Origin: Emticicia sp031378345 | Lineage (GTDB): Bacteria > Bacteroidota > Bacteroidia > Cytophagales > Spirosomataceae | DNA: 64,000 nt | Assembly: GCA_031378345.1 (NCBI GenBank) | Contig: JANNDY010000039.1 | Span: 62,001 to 126,000, forward strand | Direction: 5' to 3' | Shown: positions 28,077 through 36,561 of the stretch, piece by piece | Layout: every line of letters starts with the position of its first letter | Numbering within the stretch: the stretch's first letter is position 1 | Made by a program: the position numbers and the translations under genes | Notes under the pieces: model-generated | Seen by the model: the letters and a program-made list of their open reading frames with translations, nothing else | Database searches by the model: none | What the model was told of the DNA's origin: nothing

Positions 28077-28835
28077 TTAAGTTTGGTTACGTTCCATCTG
28101 ACGGATTTGTTCGTCAGTTTTTATTTTGTTGTGCTTCAAATACATCCAAATCGTATGAGCATTAATACCACAAACTTTGTCAAAAGTACCATGAACACTA
28201 TCTTTAGCAACATCTTCGAGTGTTGCAATCCAACCTTCGCCGTTGGCAAATAGCTGTTTTGTAGAATCATCAGCTTCAAATACTTCAGGATAAGATTTGA
28301 TGAAATTTGAATTCATGCTTTCAAAATATTGTAGAATAGCATACGAATAACCAATCGGCAAATTCTTAAACTTTATCGCTTCTTTTGAGGCTTTGAGCGA
28401 ATTATAAGCGATTCGGTCATCGCCGTCATAATCATTGCTCATTCTCCGAAACCACCAATTCCACCTTCGAGGTCGGCAAAGTATCGCAAGCAATTCGGCA
28501 AAGGCATCAATGTTTGGAGCTGTGGCAAATCGCAAGTAATAGATGTTTGCCATGGCAAGTTCTATACCTGAGGTATTAGCAAAGTTTTCGTCAGGCAACC
28601 AGTAGCGTGTCCAACCTAAACGAACAAACCGAAAAGGCTTATGAGTTATCTTTGTAGCCCAAAGCCATTCTAATTTTGATGCTTCTTCAAACTTTATTTT
28701 GAAAATCTTGCACAGCTTCGACATTGCCATCAACGCAAATTCTGAATCGCTACCATAACCACTAATTTGCAAAACAATGGGCAATACTTGCTTTATTTGC
28801 TTTTCATTCAAATCCTTGTATGATTTTGCTATCAT
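28077..28835 (-). CDS. Phage protein, unknown, tail operon
   Basis: 252 residues starting MIAKSYKDLNEKQIKQVLP; the ATG overlaps the stop of the preceding spanin-like gene (TAATG). Aromatic-rich centre (RPRRWNWWFRRMSNDYDGDD). No domain recognised. An upstream in-frame ATG at 28889 exists but would lie deep in the preceding gene. Confidence 0.5.
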   Translation of the reverse strand: MIAKSYKDLNEKQIKQVLPIVLQISGYGSDSEFALMAMSKLCKIFKIKFEEASKLEWLWATKITHKPFRFVRLGWTRYWLPDENFANTSGIELAMANIYYLRFATAPNIDAFAELLAILCRPRRWNWWFRRMSNDYDGDDRIAYNSLKASKEAIKFKNLPIGYSYAILQYFESMNSNFIKSYPEVFEADDSTKQLFANGEGWIATLEDVAKDSVHGTFDKVCGINAHTIWMYLKHNKIKTDEQIRQMERNQT

Positions 28836-29164
28836 TATTTGAGTAATAATAAGGTAGTCGCTGCGACTGCCAAACCACGCCAAAACCAATTCTCAAACCT
28901 TGAATTCTTTAGTTTAGGCTTGATAATAGCATAGTTTTGACGGCTTATGTTCAGCAAACTATCACTACTGAGCCTAATCACATTCGCCGCTACAACCTTC
29001 AGTTTTTGGTCGAAGTACAGCTCTCGGTATTCCAAGCAATTTCTTAATTGTATTTCCGAAATTTCCACCTTTTTTCTTTCCAGCGGTTCTAAGGATTGGC
29101 TTTGACAAAATGCTGTCGGCATAGACGAGCAAACTATCATCAGGAATAGCATTAATTTTTTCAT
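28835..29164 (-). CDS. Spanin-like small exported protein (outer partner candidate)
   Basis: 109 residues with an N-terminal export signal (MKKLMLFLMIVCSSMPTAFC) and a hydrophobic C-terminus (GLAVAATTLLLLK). It begins inside the previous gene and shares 191 bases with it in another frame, the arrangement typical of Rz/Rz1 lysis pairs. The Cys at the signal end is not a classical lipobox, so the spanin assignment rests on architecture and neighbours (holin-like, endolysin). Confidence 0.5.
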   Translation of the reverse strand: MKKLMLFLMIVCSSMPTAFCQSQSLEPLERKKVEISEIQLRNCLEYRELYFDQKLKVVAANVIRLSSDSLLNISRQNYAIIKPKLKNSRFENWFWRGLAVAATTLLLLK

Positions 29165-29426
29165 GAATTTTATAAGAATTACAATCGTTAAGAATAAGCT
29201 CCAGTCGAAGTTTGACATTATTAGCCGTCAAGGTATCCAATCGAGTTCGCATGATTCGGCTCGTGATTTGATTATTCACAACCGAATCTTGCAAGGCATC
29301 ATTTGTATTTCGCAACTTCATATTACTTTTTAAGAAATACAAAGAAGGCAGCAAACACAAGACAGCCACACCTACCAAAACAATACGTTGTTTCCACTTA
29401 TTAAAAAATGCAGTTAGAATATTCAT
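28974..29426 (-). CDS. Spanin-like inner-membrane protein (Rz-like candidate)
   Basis: 150 residues: one N-terminal membrane helix (RIVLVGVAVLCLLPSLYFL, about 14-32), then a coiled-coil/heptad region (NDALQDSVVNNQITSRIM) and a Gly/Lys-rich end. This is the topology of i-spanins, which bridge to the outer membrane during lysis. Follows the holin-like gene by five bases and overlaps the next gene out of frame. Confidence 0.5.
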   Translation of the reverse strand: MNILTAFFNKWKQRIVLVGVAVLCLLPSLYFLKSNMKLRNTNDALQDSVVNNQITSRIMRTRLDTLTANNVKLRLELILNDCNSYKIHEKINAIPDDSLLVYADSILSKPILRTAGKKKGGNFGNTIKKLLGIPRAVLRPKTEGCSGECD

Positions 29427-29431
29427 ATTCT

Positions 29432-29707
29432 TTAAGGGGTCAGAGCATTATCCTTTTTATACTTATCAAAATCCACTGTCAAATTACTAATTGCCAATGC
29501 TCCAGCCGAAACCCACTGAGCAATGGTCGCAACTTTCACCAAAAACACAGGCACAACCACACCGAGCGTTGTCATTTGCGTATTAAAATTGGCAACTGCA
29601 AAAGCAATCGCACCCGCAATCATTGCTAATTTTGAAATCAAAGCAAATAGCTTGGGCGAAGGAGCAACCAAGCGTTGCCAAATCGAAAGTTTGTTCTGTA
29701 CGTTCAT
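29432..29707 (-). CDS. Holin-like membrane protein
   Basis: 91 residues with two hydrophobic helices (LFALISKLAMIAGAIAFAVA and TTLGVVVPVFLVKVATIAQW) and a short charged tail. Size, topology and position directly after the endolysin candidate suggest a class II holin; overlaps that gene by four bases. Confidence 0.6.
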   Translation of the reverse strand: MNVQNKLSIWQRLVAPSPKLFALISKLAMIAGAIAFAVANFNTQMTTLGVVVPVFLVKVATIAQWVSAGALAISNLTVDFDKYKKDNALTP

Positions 29708-30321
29708 TTCTTTGTTTTGAAATAAGGTGTAAAAGGATTATAAATACCAGCAACTAATTGAAACGGTCGGTAGATTGGAAAGTAAACACCCTCGCCTCTT
29801 TCTTTGCCACCACGAGTATTGCCTCCAATAGTTGTAATGCCATTTTGCCCAAAACTCGCAGAACCAATAAATTCGACGTGCGACCATGTTACTACAACGG
29901 CATCCATCAATCTTATTTGGGGCCACAATTCTCTATCAATAGCCAAAAGTCCACGATGCCAAACCAAGTTTTGAGGCTGTTTCCAAGAATAAGCCCGTCC
30001 ATTAACACCCGGCAAATAAAACCCATTCGAGCGAAAACAAAATACACCAAAGCTGCTACAATAAGAGCTTGTAGGCGGTATTTTCAAAGAAGCGTTGAAG
30101 CGAGCAATCGCCCAATGCTTATTATTCATGCCCTTTTTATAAGGTTCACGAACAATCTTGCTATAAAAAAAAGCGGTATCAAAAACTGCCTTTCGTGCAG
30201 CTTTCTCCAATACTATTTGCCCCCAAGTTGGCAAATTGCCAAGAACAATAATATTAAGGCAACATAGGCAAATGACTGCCATTGTTTTTGCTGTTCCTCT
30301 TGTTTTGCGAATGCTTGCCAT
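29704..30321 (-). CDS. CHAP-like peptidoglycan hydrolase (endolysin)
   Basis: 205 residues. An N-terminal hydrophobic segment (13-33) may act as signal-anchor. The remainder carries a Cys-His-Asn arrangement of CHAP/NlpC-type amidases: Cys88 in SSYCSSFG, His148 in WSHVEFIG and Asn168 in TTIGGNTRGG. It would cleave cell-wall peptide bonds at lysis. It lies between a three-helix membrane protein and a holin-like gene. ATG 30321 overlaps the upstream gene by 109 bases; ATG 30282 is an alternative. Confidence 0.75.
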   Translation of the reverse strand: MASIRKTRGTAKTMAVICLCCLNIIVLGNLPTWGQIVLEKAARKAVFDTAFFYSKIVREPYKKGMNNKHWAIARFNASLKIPPTSSYCSSFGVFCFRSNGFYLPGVNGRAYSWKQPQNLVWHRGLLAIDRELWPQIRLMDAVVVTWSHVEFIGSASFGQNGITTIGGNTRGGKERGEGVYFPIYRPFQLVAGIYNPFTPYFKTKK

Positions 30322-31010
30322 GACCTAACAGGTTTTTTAGTGAATGGAAGTAGAAAAAATAATTTATCTGGAGCTATAATTGCCATAATCAAAATCAAGG
30401 CTATCAAGTCAATGCCTATGGTCATCCACGTAAACCACCCCTTTTGAAATGACATTAGCCCAATACTCGGAGGTATCATTTGAGATAAATTCCCAGCATC
30501 GTTTGCCAATTTATTAAGGGTGTTTATTTCATCACCGATTTTGAAAACCATATAATGAGATAAAAAAGCAACACCTAAAAAGATAAATAGAGCTGAATAA
30601 ACAGTACCAACATGGCTCAATATGTTTTCAAAAAAGCCTGGGCGTTCATTGTATTGTAATTTGGTATCTACGGCAACATCATCATCATCAGGCAAATGAA
30701 TTTCAGCGGCTTGCTTTCTTGCTACACGAGCTTCCTGAACATAGAAAACTTTGTCTTCGCTGTTCAAAGCACGCAAAGACAATTCTTCATAATTCTTTGC
30801 ATCCTCCAAGAGTTCCTCTCGTTTTTGTTTTTGCTGAACCAGCTTTGCTGCTTCTTGATTTTTCAGTGCAATAATCTGCTCACGCTTTTGTTGCTCCAAT
30901 TTTAGTAAACCTTCACGTAATTCAGCTTCTTTTTTATCAAGGTCTGAACTTTCAGCTTTGTGAACTTTCATTGGATTTTGCGTAATTGTGGTGCTTATTG
31001 AAGGATTCAT
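30213..31010 (-). CDS. Membrane protein with N-terminal coiled coil
   Basis: 265 residues: charged coiled coil (about 20-100), then three membrane helices (about 133-155, 196-214, 245-262). No domain recognised. Located immediately before the endolysin, it may be part of the lysis machinery or a virion/membrane anchoring factor. Confidence 0.55.
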   Translation of the reverse strand: MNPSISTTITQNPMKVHKAESSDLDKKEAELREGLLKLEQQKREQIIALKNQEAAKLVQQKQKREELLEDAKNYEELSLRALNSEDKVFYVQEARVARKQAAEIHLPDDDDVAVDTKLQYNERPGFFENILSHVGTVYSALFIFLGVAFLSHYMVFKIGDEINTLNKLANDAGNLSQMIPPSIGLMSFQKGWFTWMTIGIDLIALILIMAIIAPDKLFFLLPFTKKPVRSWQAFAKQEEQQKQWQSFAYVALILLFLAICQLGGK

Positions 31011-31999
31011 AGTACAAAAAATTTATTGTCTTTACTGTTTTGAAATTTTGAAAAAGTCGTTTTTTCAAGCCGAGTTTCATACAAGCCCGAAGCAAAGTAT
31101 TCAGCAAAAACACTTGATGAAGCGTTTTCCTGCAAAAATCTTATCAATTCATTGCGATATTTTACCGCATTTTGCTCTTCTTTATTAGCCAATTCATCTC
31201 TTCTCGATTGCGGTAATATTTCTTCATTCTGAATACCGTCAGTTTCGCTGATTAATCGCCAATCTTCGCTGATATTCAAATAAGGAATCGCTTCCGAAAA
31301 AGCCTTTCGAGCAATCAAAGCCCTTACAAGCAACCAAGCATCTTCTTCTTTTGGCGTAGGTGTATAGGCAGGATTTGATATTTTCAAAATCCAAGCATTG
31401 TACTGAGCTTTGCCAATTACTTGCACCAAATAATTTTGTGCCAGTATTAGGTAATCACGCAATAACAAAAACACTCGACGGCTTTTATTGACTTGCGGAA
31501 AATATTTTGTAAGCTCCGATGCCGAAGAAATAAATTCTTTGTCTTTCAAAGTACAGGCAGATGAGTTTTTCCAAGTCGTAAAATCATCTTTGTTTTGCTC
31601 CAAATAAACCAACGCACTTTCAAGAGCTTTGTCGGCTCTATTCACGGCATCTTTTCTGCCAGCCGCACTATACCACTTGCCGGTGGGCTGTGTGTTCGGA
31701 GGTGTCAAGACCACCTTTCCTGCATCGCCTGTACTGGAAGTCATTCTAAACCAACCCAAGAAATCGGCATAACCAGCCAACGCAATTCTTAAAAAGCTCA
31801 CCAAACGAGTTTGCTTTGCATTGAGCGAAGTATTATTCGTAATCAAAATATCTAATTGAGCATACAATTCTTCACCAATCGCAGGAATGATGAAAAACAA
31901 TTCAGCTTCATTTATGAATGGCGACCACGTGGTAAAATTCATCGTTTGTTGAATCCCACCATAAGCGGCTTTTAGCTGTACAATGTCCTTGATTAGCAT
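31007..31999 (-). CDS. DUF6712-like phage head/neck protein
   Basis: 330 residues, largely helical, with the pattern of the DUF6712 family coded near portal genes in Bacteroidota phages (ELFFIIPAIGEELYAQL early, long central helices). Start overlaps the portal stop by one base. Probably a head-tail connector component; the family has no established biochemical role. Confidence 0.6.
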   Translation of the reverse strand: MLIKDIVQLKAAYGGIQQTMNFTTWSPFINEAELFFIIPAIGEELYAQLDILITNNTSLNAKQTRLVSFLRIALAGYADFLGWFRMTSSTGDAGKVVLTPPNTQPTGKWYSAAGRKDAVNRADKALESALVYLEQNKDDFTTWKNSSACTLKDKEFISSASELTKYFPQVNKSRRVFLLLRDYLILAQNYLVQVIGKAQYNAWILKISNPAYTPTPKEEDAWLLVRALIARKAFSEAIPYLNISEDWRLISETDGIQNEEILPQSRRDELANKEEQNAVKYRNELIRFLQENASSSVFAEYFASGLYETRLEKTTFSKFQNSKDNKFFVL

Positions 32000-33291
32000 T
32001 AGTTTTGATTTTGGTTTGAATCTTTGTTTTTGGCAGTTACGTCATACGTATAACTTTCTATTCGCTTGATATTCAACAACTTAGTAGGTTCTAAGCCATC
32101 AATTTTCTTAGCAATTCTTACAGCTTTCAAAATCATTTCACGGTCAAAAAACGTGAGGTAATCTTGCATATAGTCGGCGGCAGTTGCCAATTCCTTGCCA
32201 CTCGTACCCATGCCATTTCCCAAATCAACACCAGCCAACTGTCCCTGAACACCATGCGAACTTGCCTGAACTTGGTTGGCAATCGAAAACATTTTGATAA
32301 ATGCTTCGTCATTGATAGGATTTGCCAAAGGCACAATTTTTACTTCCTTCGTGCTTTTCCCATCTGCCGAAAGTTTTGAAAAAGTAATGAAGATCTTGTT
32401 TCCTTTTTCAATGCCTGAAAGCGTATCGGTCAAATCCAATAAGGTTGTTTCTTTAAGTTTTTCTCTTGCTTCGTCGTCCAAACCTTCAACATCAAAATAA
32501 TCATCAGGAAAAGAAACTTGATGCGTAACAAAAAAACCATTCGTGAAAGCTGCATCATAGAAATCAGGCACACTGTTTGAAACCGTAGTCCATTTTTCCG
32601 AACCCCACCATTCCGCCAGTCCATTATATTTCTGCCCCGGAATTCGTTTAATTACATGAATAACCGATACAGGAAATTTCGTTGGGTCAGATGGGTCAAA
32701 AGCTGGCAAAATCAAACACTTATCTTTCTTTACACTTTTTGAAAAGCCAAACAAAGCCGAAATCCAGTAGCGTTTTACTTTCGTTTCCTTGCCAACAGGT
32801 CGTTCAGCCCTGATTTCGTTATTATCAATCACCTCCAAACCAATCACTTTCTTATCAGTTCCAAGCGTGAGCCTTATATTCAGTTCATTCGAGAAAGCTG
32901 CCTGATAGCAAGCCGATTGGTGATAATCAGACAAGTCCAATCGCTCATGCCAATCATCAAAAGCCGTACTGAAAAATGGAACTTGCTTTTCTTTATTATC
33001 AACTACCAACCTATCAAACAAACCAAAACCCCAACCACCAATGAAGCTCGCACGAGTTGTTATCAACTGCCACTTGTTCGGGCTTTCGGTTGCGAGTTTG
33101 TGCATTCGCAATAACTTATTGTCATCAGTCCCACGAGGAACATAATCTCCAGATACTCCTTTCGGTTTTCCATCAGTATCAGTATAAACCGAAGCGTCCA
33201 TTGCCTGAGCCGCATCATTACCAAAAGTAATGGCAACTCCAACGCCCGGCTTTGGCTGATGAAAATAAACATTATGTCCTAATTTTCTCAT
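31999..33291 (-). CDS. Portal protein candidate
   Basis: 430 residues. Portal-like size and composition: an N-terminal region with MHKLATESPNKWQLITTRASF, a central beta domain (VIGLEVIDNNEIRAER) and a helical wing ending in the ANQVQASSHGVQGQLAG region typical of capsid-assembly portals that tolerate a Gly-rich loop. It lies between terminase and the connector protein. It would form the dodecameric vertex ring through which DNA passes. Overlaps the upstream 86-residue gene by four bases. Confidence 0.7.
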   Translation of the reverse strand: MRKLGHNVYFHQPKPGVGVAITFGNDAAQAMDASVYTDTDGKPKGVSGDYVPRGTDDNKLLRMHKLATESPNKWQLITTRASFIGGWGFGLFDRLVVDNKEKQVPFFSTAFDDWHERLDLSDYHQSACYQAAFSNELNIRLTLGTDKKVIGLEVIDNNEIRAERPVGKETKVKRYWISALFGFSKSVKKDKCLILPAFDPSDPTKFPVSVIHVIKRIPGQKYNGLAEWWGSEKWTTVSNSVPDFYDAAFTNGFFVTHQVSFPDDYFDVEGLDDEAREKLKETTLLDLTDTLSGIEKGNKIFITFSKLSADGKSTKEVKIVPLANPINDEAFIKMFSIANQVQASSHGVQGQLAGVDLGNGMGTSGKELATAADYMQDYLTFFDREMILKAVRIAKKIDGLEPTKLLNIKRIESYTYDVTAKNKDSNQNQN

Positions 33292-33548
33292 TGATGATGC
33301 TGTACTTTAGTTCCGTTAAACTTTCTCAAAAAATCAATATAAACTTCAAAGTCTTCGCCTTTGTCTAAGTTCCTTAGTTTCAAAGTGCCACTTCGGTTCA
33401 TCTTTTTACGTTCGGTCAAATCATTATTGCTACGCCTCAAAGTGCAACGAGCTTTCTCGCCACAATCGCCGTTCACCTTTTGGTACTCAATAGCGAAAAC
33501 GGAGTTCGGTCGGTTCACTTCTGCCAATACTTCACGGACATTAATCAT
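33288..33548 (-). CDS. Small phage protein at the head of the portal operon
   Basis: 86 residues, basic and polar (CGEKARCTLRRSNNDLTERK). First gene behind late promoter P4; the -7 box ends only five bases before the ATG, so its mRNA is nearly leaderless. Function unknown. Confidence 0.55.
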   Translation of the reverse strand: MINVREVLAEVNRPNSVFAIEYQKVNGDCGEKARCTLRRSNNDLTERKKMNRSGTLKLRNLDKGEDFEVYIDFLRKFNGTKVQHHQ

Positions 33549-33552
33549 AATG

Positions 33553-33597
33553 CAAGTATAGTTTCAATATAAAATCCATCACAGGACAAAAGTTTTT
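33553..33597 (-). promoter_or_regulatory. Late promoter P4 (portal operon)
   Basis: Minus strand AAAACTTTTGTCCTGTGA (33579-33597 region), then 26 bases after the TTTTG G, then TATACTTG at 33553-33560. Confidence 0.75.
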
Positions 33598-33753
33598 AAG
33601 GTGTTTTGCAATATTTTTTTTCATAAAAAGCTAATAATCAAACATTTACGGTGTTTTTTGCCCTAAACGAGCATCAATCTGTCAGGTTTACCTCGCCCGC
33701 ACTATGCCGAGAATGGCAGTTGCCATATCAAAAAAAGGAATATAAATTTCATA

Positions 33754-35328
33754 TTATGAACGTGAGAGGGTGATGATGCCTGAGTTTGCCCACCCTTGCT
33801 TGGGCATTAGGTTTTTATACTTAGCCCACACAATGTAGTCGAATGCGTCCGTGCCATCGGTGGCGTACTCACGCTGACGAGCTGACTTCTCACTACTCTT
33901 GTCTTTCTTGAATGACTTATCAGTCTTAACCTTCGTGTTCTGAATAGCAATCATGAACGCTTTGTTGTTATTCATGTTGATGCGTATCTTAGGAGTTCGC
34001 TCAGAACTTTCACTCAATAGATAGTTATTCAAGATGAATCTATCTTTGTGGCGTGGATATGATATGAGTTCCCTGCGGAATACTTGCCAACCATTTACTT
34101 TGAGAGCTTCACAGAATTGATTGAAAAAAGGCAGGTTGTCCGCTGATGTCGTCGCTGAAGTGCTGTTACCTCCTGGGTCCCCGTAAATGAATACTTCTTT
34201 TTTCTCATGGTTCTTGTATGTTTCAACGAACCAATCTGCGAGCTGTATGAGTAGGTTGCTATTCTGCAACTCCTTACTGACCATTGGCTTCTTATACATA
34301 CTATTGATAACCCTGAACTCTCTATTCAGCTCTTGACATACTAAGAGCCAACATATGTCGGTATTGAAGTCAAGGCTCAGTTCGAGTGGTGTATCAACGT
34401 TGTAGTCATTCGATGACCATAGCACTATGCCCTTGTCGTTGGGCTGATAAGAGTAGCTTAGTTTATAGCTGTGCTTGGTAGTCGAGAATGAATGGTAATA
34501 AGCGTTGGGTATCTTGAGTATGCGATGGTTCAATACTTCAACCTCGAATACTAATGGGTCTAATGCTTCCTCTAATGTTTGCCCATAGTCATCTGGAAGA
34601 TGCTCTTGGTTATCGTGGTAGGTAGATTCCAAGAATAGGTATTTGGGTGGATTGGCTTTTAATTCCGCCTGAGTCATGTTGGCTCGCTCGTCAATCATCT
34701 TCTTGTAATGCTCCTCCGAATCATACACCCAATTTCCTTCGGCGGTCCAAGATGCTGATGAGAAGTCAAAGAAACCGTAATTCCAAGGGTGGTTTTCGTA
34801 AGTTGCCATTTTATTTCCTCGAAGGGCTGGAAGCAAAACCTTAGCTATGAAGTCATAAGAAATGGTAGCAGATTCATCAAGTAAAATGCCATTAATACTT
34901 AGACCTCTATGCGAATCTTGATTGTCTTGACTTACAAATCGGAAGGTAATTCCGTTGATAAAACTCATGCAGTACTGATAGGCTTTTTTGCCAGGCTTTT
35001 TATAAGGAGAAACCCATTCTTTTGGGGGAGCTACGCCAATTACATAAACACCATAAGGGCAAACTTTGGCATCATATTCAAAATAGCCCATTTTTTCGAG
35101 GGCATCTCTGAGCGATGGCACAACAATTAAATCAAGCTGAACATAAGTCAAGCCAGCAATCACAAAAGTGGCTCTTGGAAATTCGTTGAAAAGCAAGCCA
35201 ACCTTAAAACCCATGCCCATAGATTTTCCAGAACCACGACCTCCGATGAATGATTTGCGTTTAGCTCGTGATTTCAGGAGTTTCCATTGTTTCGCATTTG
35301 GCGAAACATTTACGACCTTCTCATTCAT
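33754..35328 (-). CDS. Terminase large subunit
   Basis: 524 residues. The ATPase has Walker A GGRGSGKS (29-36) and Walker B GILLDESA (147-154). The nuclease half contains LSLDFNTD and YGDPGGNS acidic residues of the RNase H-fold nuclease. It cuts concatemeric DNA and drives packaging through the portal. Start overlaps the small-subunit candidate by eight bases. The C-terminal two thirds seem to use different synonymous codons from the N-terminal third and from neighbours (visual impression), hinting at mosaic recombination. Confidence 0.92.
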   Translation of the reverse strand: MNEKVVNVSPNAKQWKLLKSRAKRKSFIGGRGSGKSMGMGFKVGLLFNEFPRATFVIAGLTYVQLDLIVVPSLRDALEKMGYFEYDAKVCPYGVYVIGVAPPKEWVSPYKKPGKKAYQYCMSFINGITFRFVSQDNQDSHRGLSINGILLDESATISYDFIAKVLLPALRGNKMATYENHPWNYGFFDFSSASWTAEGNWVYDSEEHYKKMIDERANMTQAELKANPPKYLFLESTYHDNQEHLPDDYGQTLEEALDPLVFEVEVLNHRILKIPNAYYHSFSTTKHSYKLSYSYQPNDKGIVLWSSNDYNVDTPLELSLDFNTDICWLLVCQELNREFRVINSMYKKPMVSKELQNSNLLIQLADWFVETYKNHEKKEVFIYGDPGGNSTSATTSADNLPFFNQFCEALKVNGWQVFRRELISYPRHKDRFILNNYLLSESSERTPKIRINMNNNKAFMIAIQNTKVKTDKSFKKDKSSEKSARQREYATDGTDAFDYIVWAKYKNLMPKQGWANSGIITLSRS

Positions 35329-35863
35329 CTAATTCTATGGTTTGAGGAGTGTTGCCATGATTATTTATTTCCATTTTGGCAATGAAGACGATTTTTGAAG
35401 GCTTCATAAAATCTTCGGGATTTAATCCTTCAATTTCGACATCGTGAACACCTGCTAAAGTATCAGCCTTCTCTCGAGTATAAGCGGCTACCTGATAGTT
35501 TTTGTCAGCCAATGCCAACTGACTGAGCATATCGAAATATTCTTGTGAAGCAATGCGGCGACCATCTTTATCAACTTGGTCCTTTTTTCCGTGAATGAGT
35601 ATCGAAGCCTTCAAATCATATTCAGCCTGACGGGTTTCGATATCATAATCTTTGGTCAATGATTTAATAATCATTTCTTTTGTTCTACCCATCACATACC
35701 ATGACCACGCTTTACGAAATCGCTCCAGCTTTTCCTGCTGAAGCGATGGCATTTCCTCAATTTTGAGTTCGCCCAAATAGTATTTATAGTACGGTTCCAG
35801 CTCCGATTCCTCAATGTTGAGTAATTTTTTTAGTGCAGAAGATTTATATTTTTTGACGTTCAT
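35321..35863 (-). CDS. Terminase small subunit candidate
   Basis: 180 residues with an N-terminal helix-rich region (LERFRKAWSWYVMGRTKEMIIK) suitable for DNA recognition and an acidic C-terminus. Sits behind P3 and overlaps the large-subunit start, the usual small-large terminase order. No direct signature, so the call rests on context. Confidence 0.7.
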   Translation of the reverse strand: MNVKKYKSSALKKLLNIEESELEPYYKYYLGELKIEEMPSLQQEKLERFRKAWSWYVMGRTKEMIIKSLTKDYDIETRQAEYDLKASILIHGKKDQVDKDGRRIASQEYFDMLSQLALADKNYQVAAYTREKADTLAGVHDVEIEGLNPEDFMKPSKIVFIAKMEINNHGNTPQTIELDE

Positions 35864-35889
35864 TGCGATTAAAAAAAATGTCCTTCCTA

Positions 35890-35934
35890 CAAACTTGTGG
35901 AATGGACATCAGTAATCACAGGACAAAACTTTTA
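35890..35934 (-). promoter_or_regulatory. Late promoter P3 (terminase operon)
   Basis: Minus strand AAAAGTTTTGTCCTGTGAT (35915-35934), 26 bases after the TTTTG G, then CAAGTTTG (35890-35897). A hairpin with ATGTCC/GGACAT ends overlaps the -7 box. Confidence 0.75.
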
Positions 35935-35937
35935 GAC

Positions 35938-35972
35938 AAAAAAACGCCCAAACCAAAGGAAAGGGCGTTTTT
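35938..35972 (-). terminator. Terminator directly upstream of P3
   Basis: AAACGCCC/GGGCGTTT arms with T-run on the minus strand; ends transcription from the 36-39 kb insert before P3 starts. Confidence 0.8.
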
Positions 35973-35989
35973 GCAATTAAAACAAAATA

Positions 35990-36262
35990 TTAACGATACT
36001 GACGGTCTTTAATCATCCGTAGCCCGTTAAGCTCTTCAAAAGTGTGAACATCTTCGGGTGGAACGATGCCCCTACGTATCCAATTAGTTACTAACGATTC
36101 ATCTTTGATTTCATACTTTTTACAGTAATTTTTAATGGTCAAGTATTTGCCAAACTCAACTACTTTTCCCTCACTTATTAAAAAGGTTTTTGCTTGTTCA
36201 ATCAATGCTCTTGATTCTGCCAACAAGTCGGCTACATTTGGTTTTTCTAAGACTGCTACCAT
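35990..36262 (-). CDS. Small HTH-like protein
   Basis: 90 residues. The C-terminal half (KYLTIKNYCKKYEIKDESLV, then NWIRRGIVP) looks like a MerR/excisionase-type winged helix-turn-helix. It may regulate or assist excision of the surrounding insert. Uncertain. Confidence 0.5.
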   Translation of the reverse strand: MVAVLEKPNVADLLAESRALIEQAKTFLISEGKVVEFGKYLTIKNYCKKYEIKDESLVTNWIRRGIVPPEDVHTFEELNGLRMIKDRQYR

Positions 36263-36303
36263 GATATTAATGTTTAGTGGGGTGGTCGCCCACCCCTGTT
36301 AGT

Positions 36304-36459
36304 TTAATTTTTAAGACTTTCAATTACTTTTTCAATTTCGAGTAAGGAATCTAATAGTTGGTCAATTTCTTCTTGCTCCATTGTTCCTGATTCATTTTTT
36401 AATGTTTCGATGATGGTCCTTCGAGTTTCTTCCATCGCTTTAATGAGTAAATCTTTCAT
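36304..36459 (-). CDS. Small acidic helical protein
   Basis: 51 residues from ATG 36459 (MKDLLIKAMEETRRTIIETL), a single amphipathic helix pair ending in SLKN. Unknown. Confidence 0.4.
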   Translation of the reverse strand: MKDLLIKAMEETRRTIIETLKNESGTMEQEEIDQLLDSLLEIEKVIESLKN

Positions 36460-36561
36460 ATTGTATTTTGTTTTAATTGTTAGACAAATATACAGTTTGT
36501 TCACTTACCGAACAAGTCATTTTTGATTTATTTTTTCAAAAAAATGCCCAAACCAAAGGCA

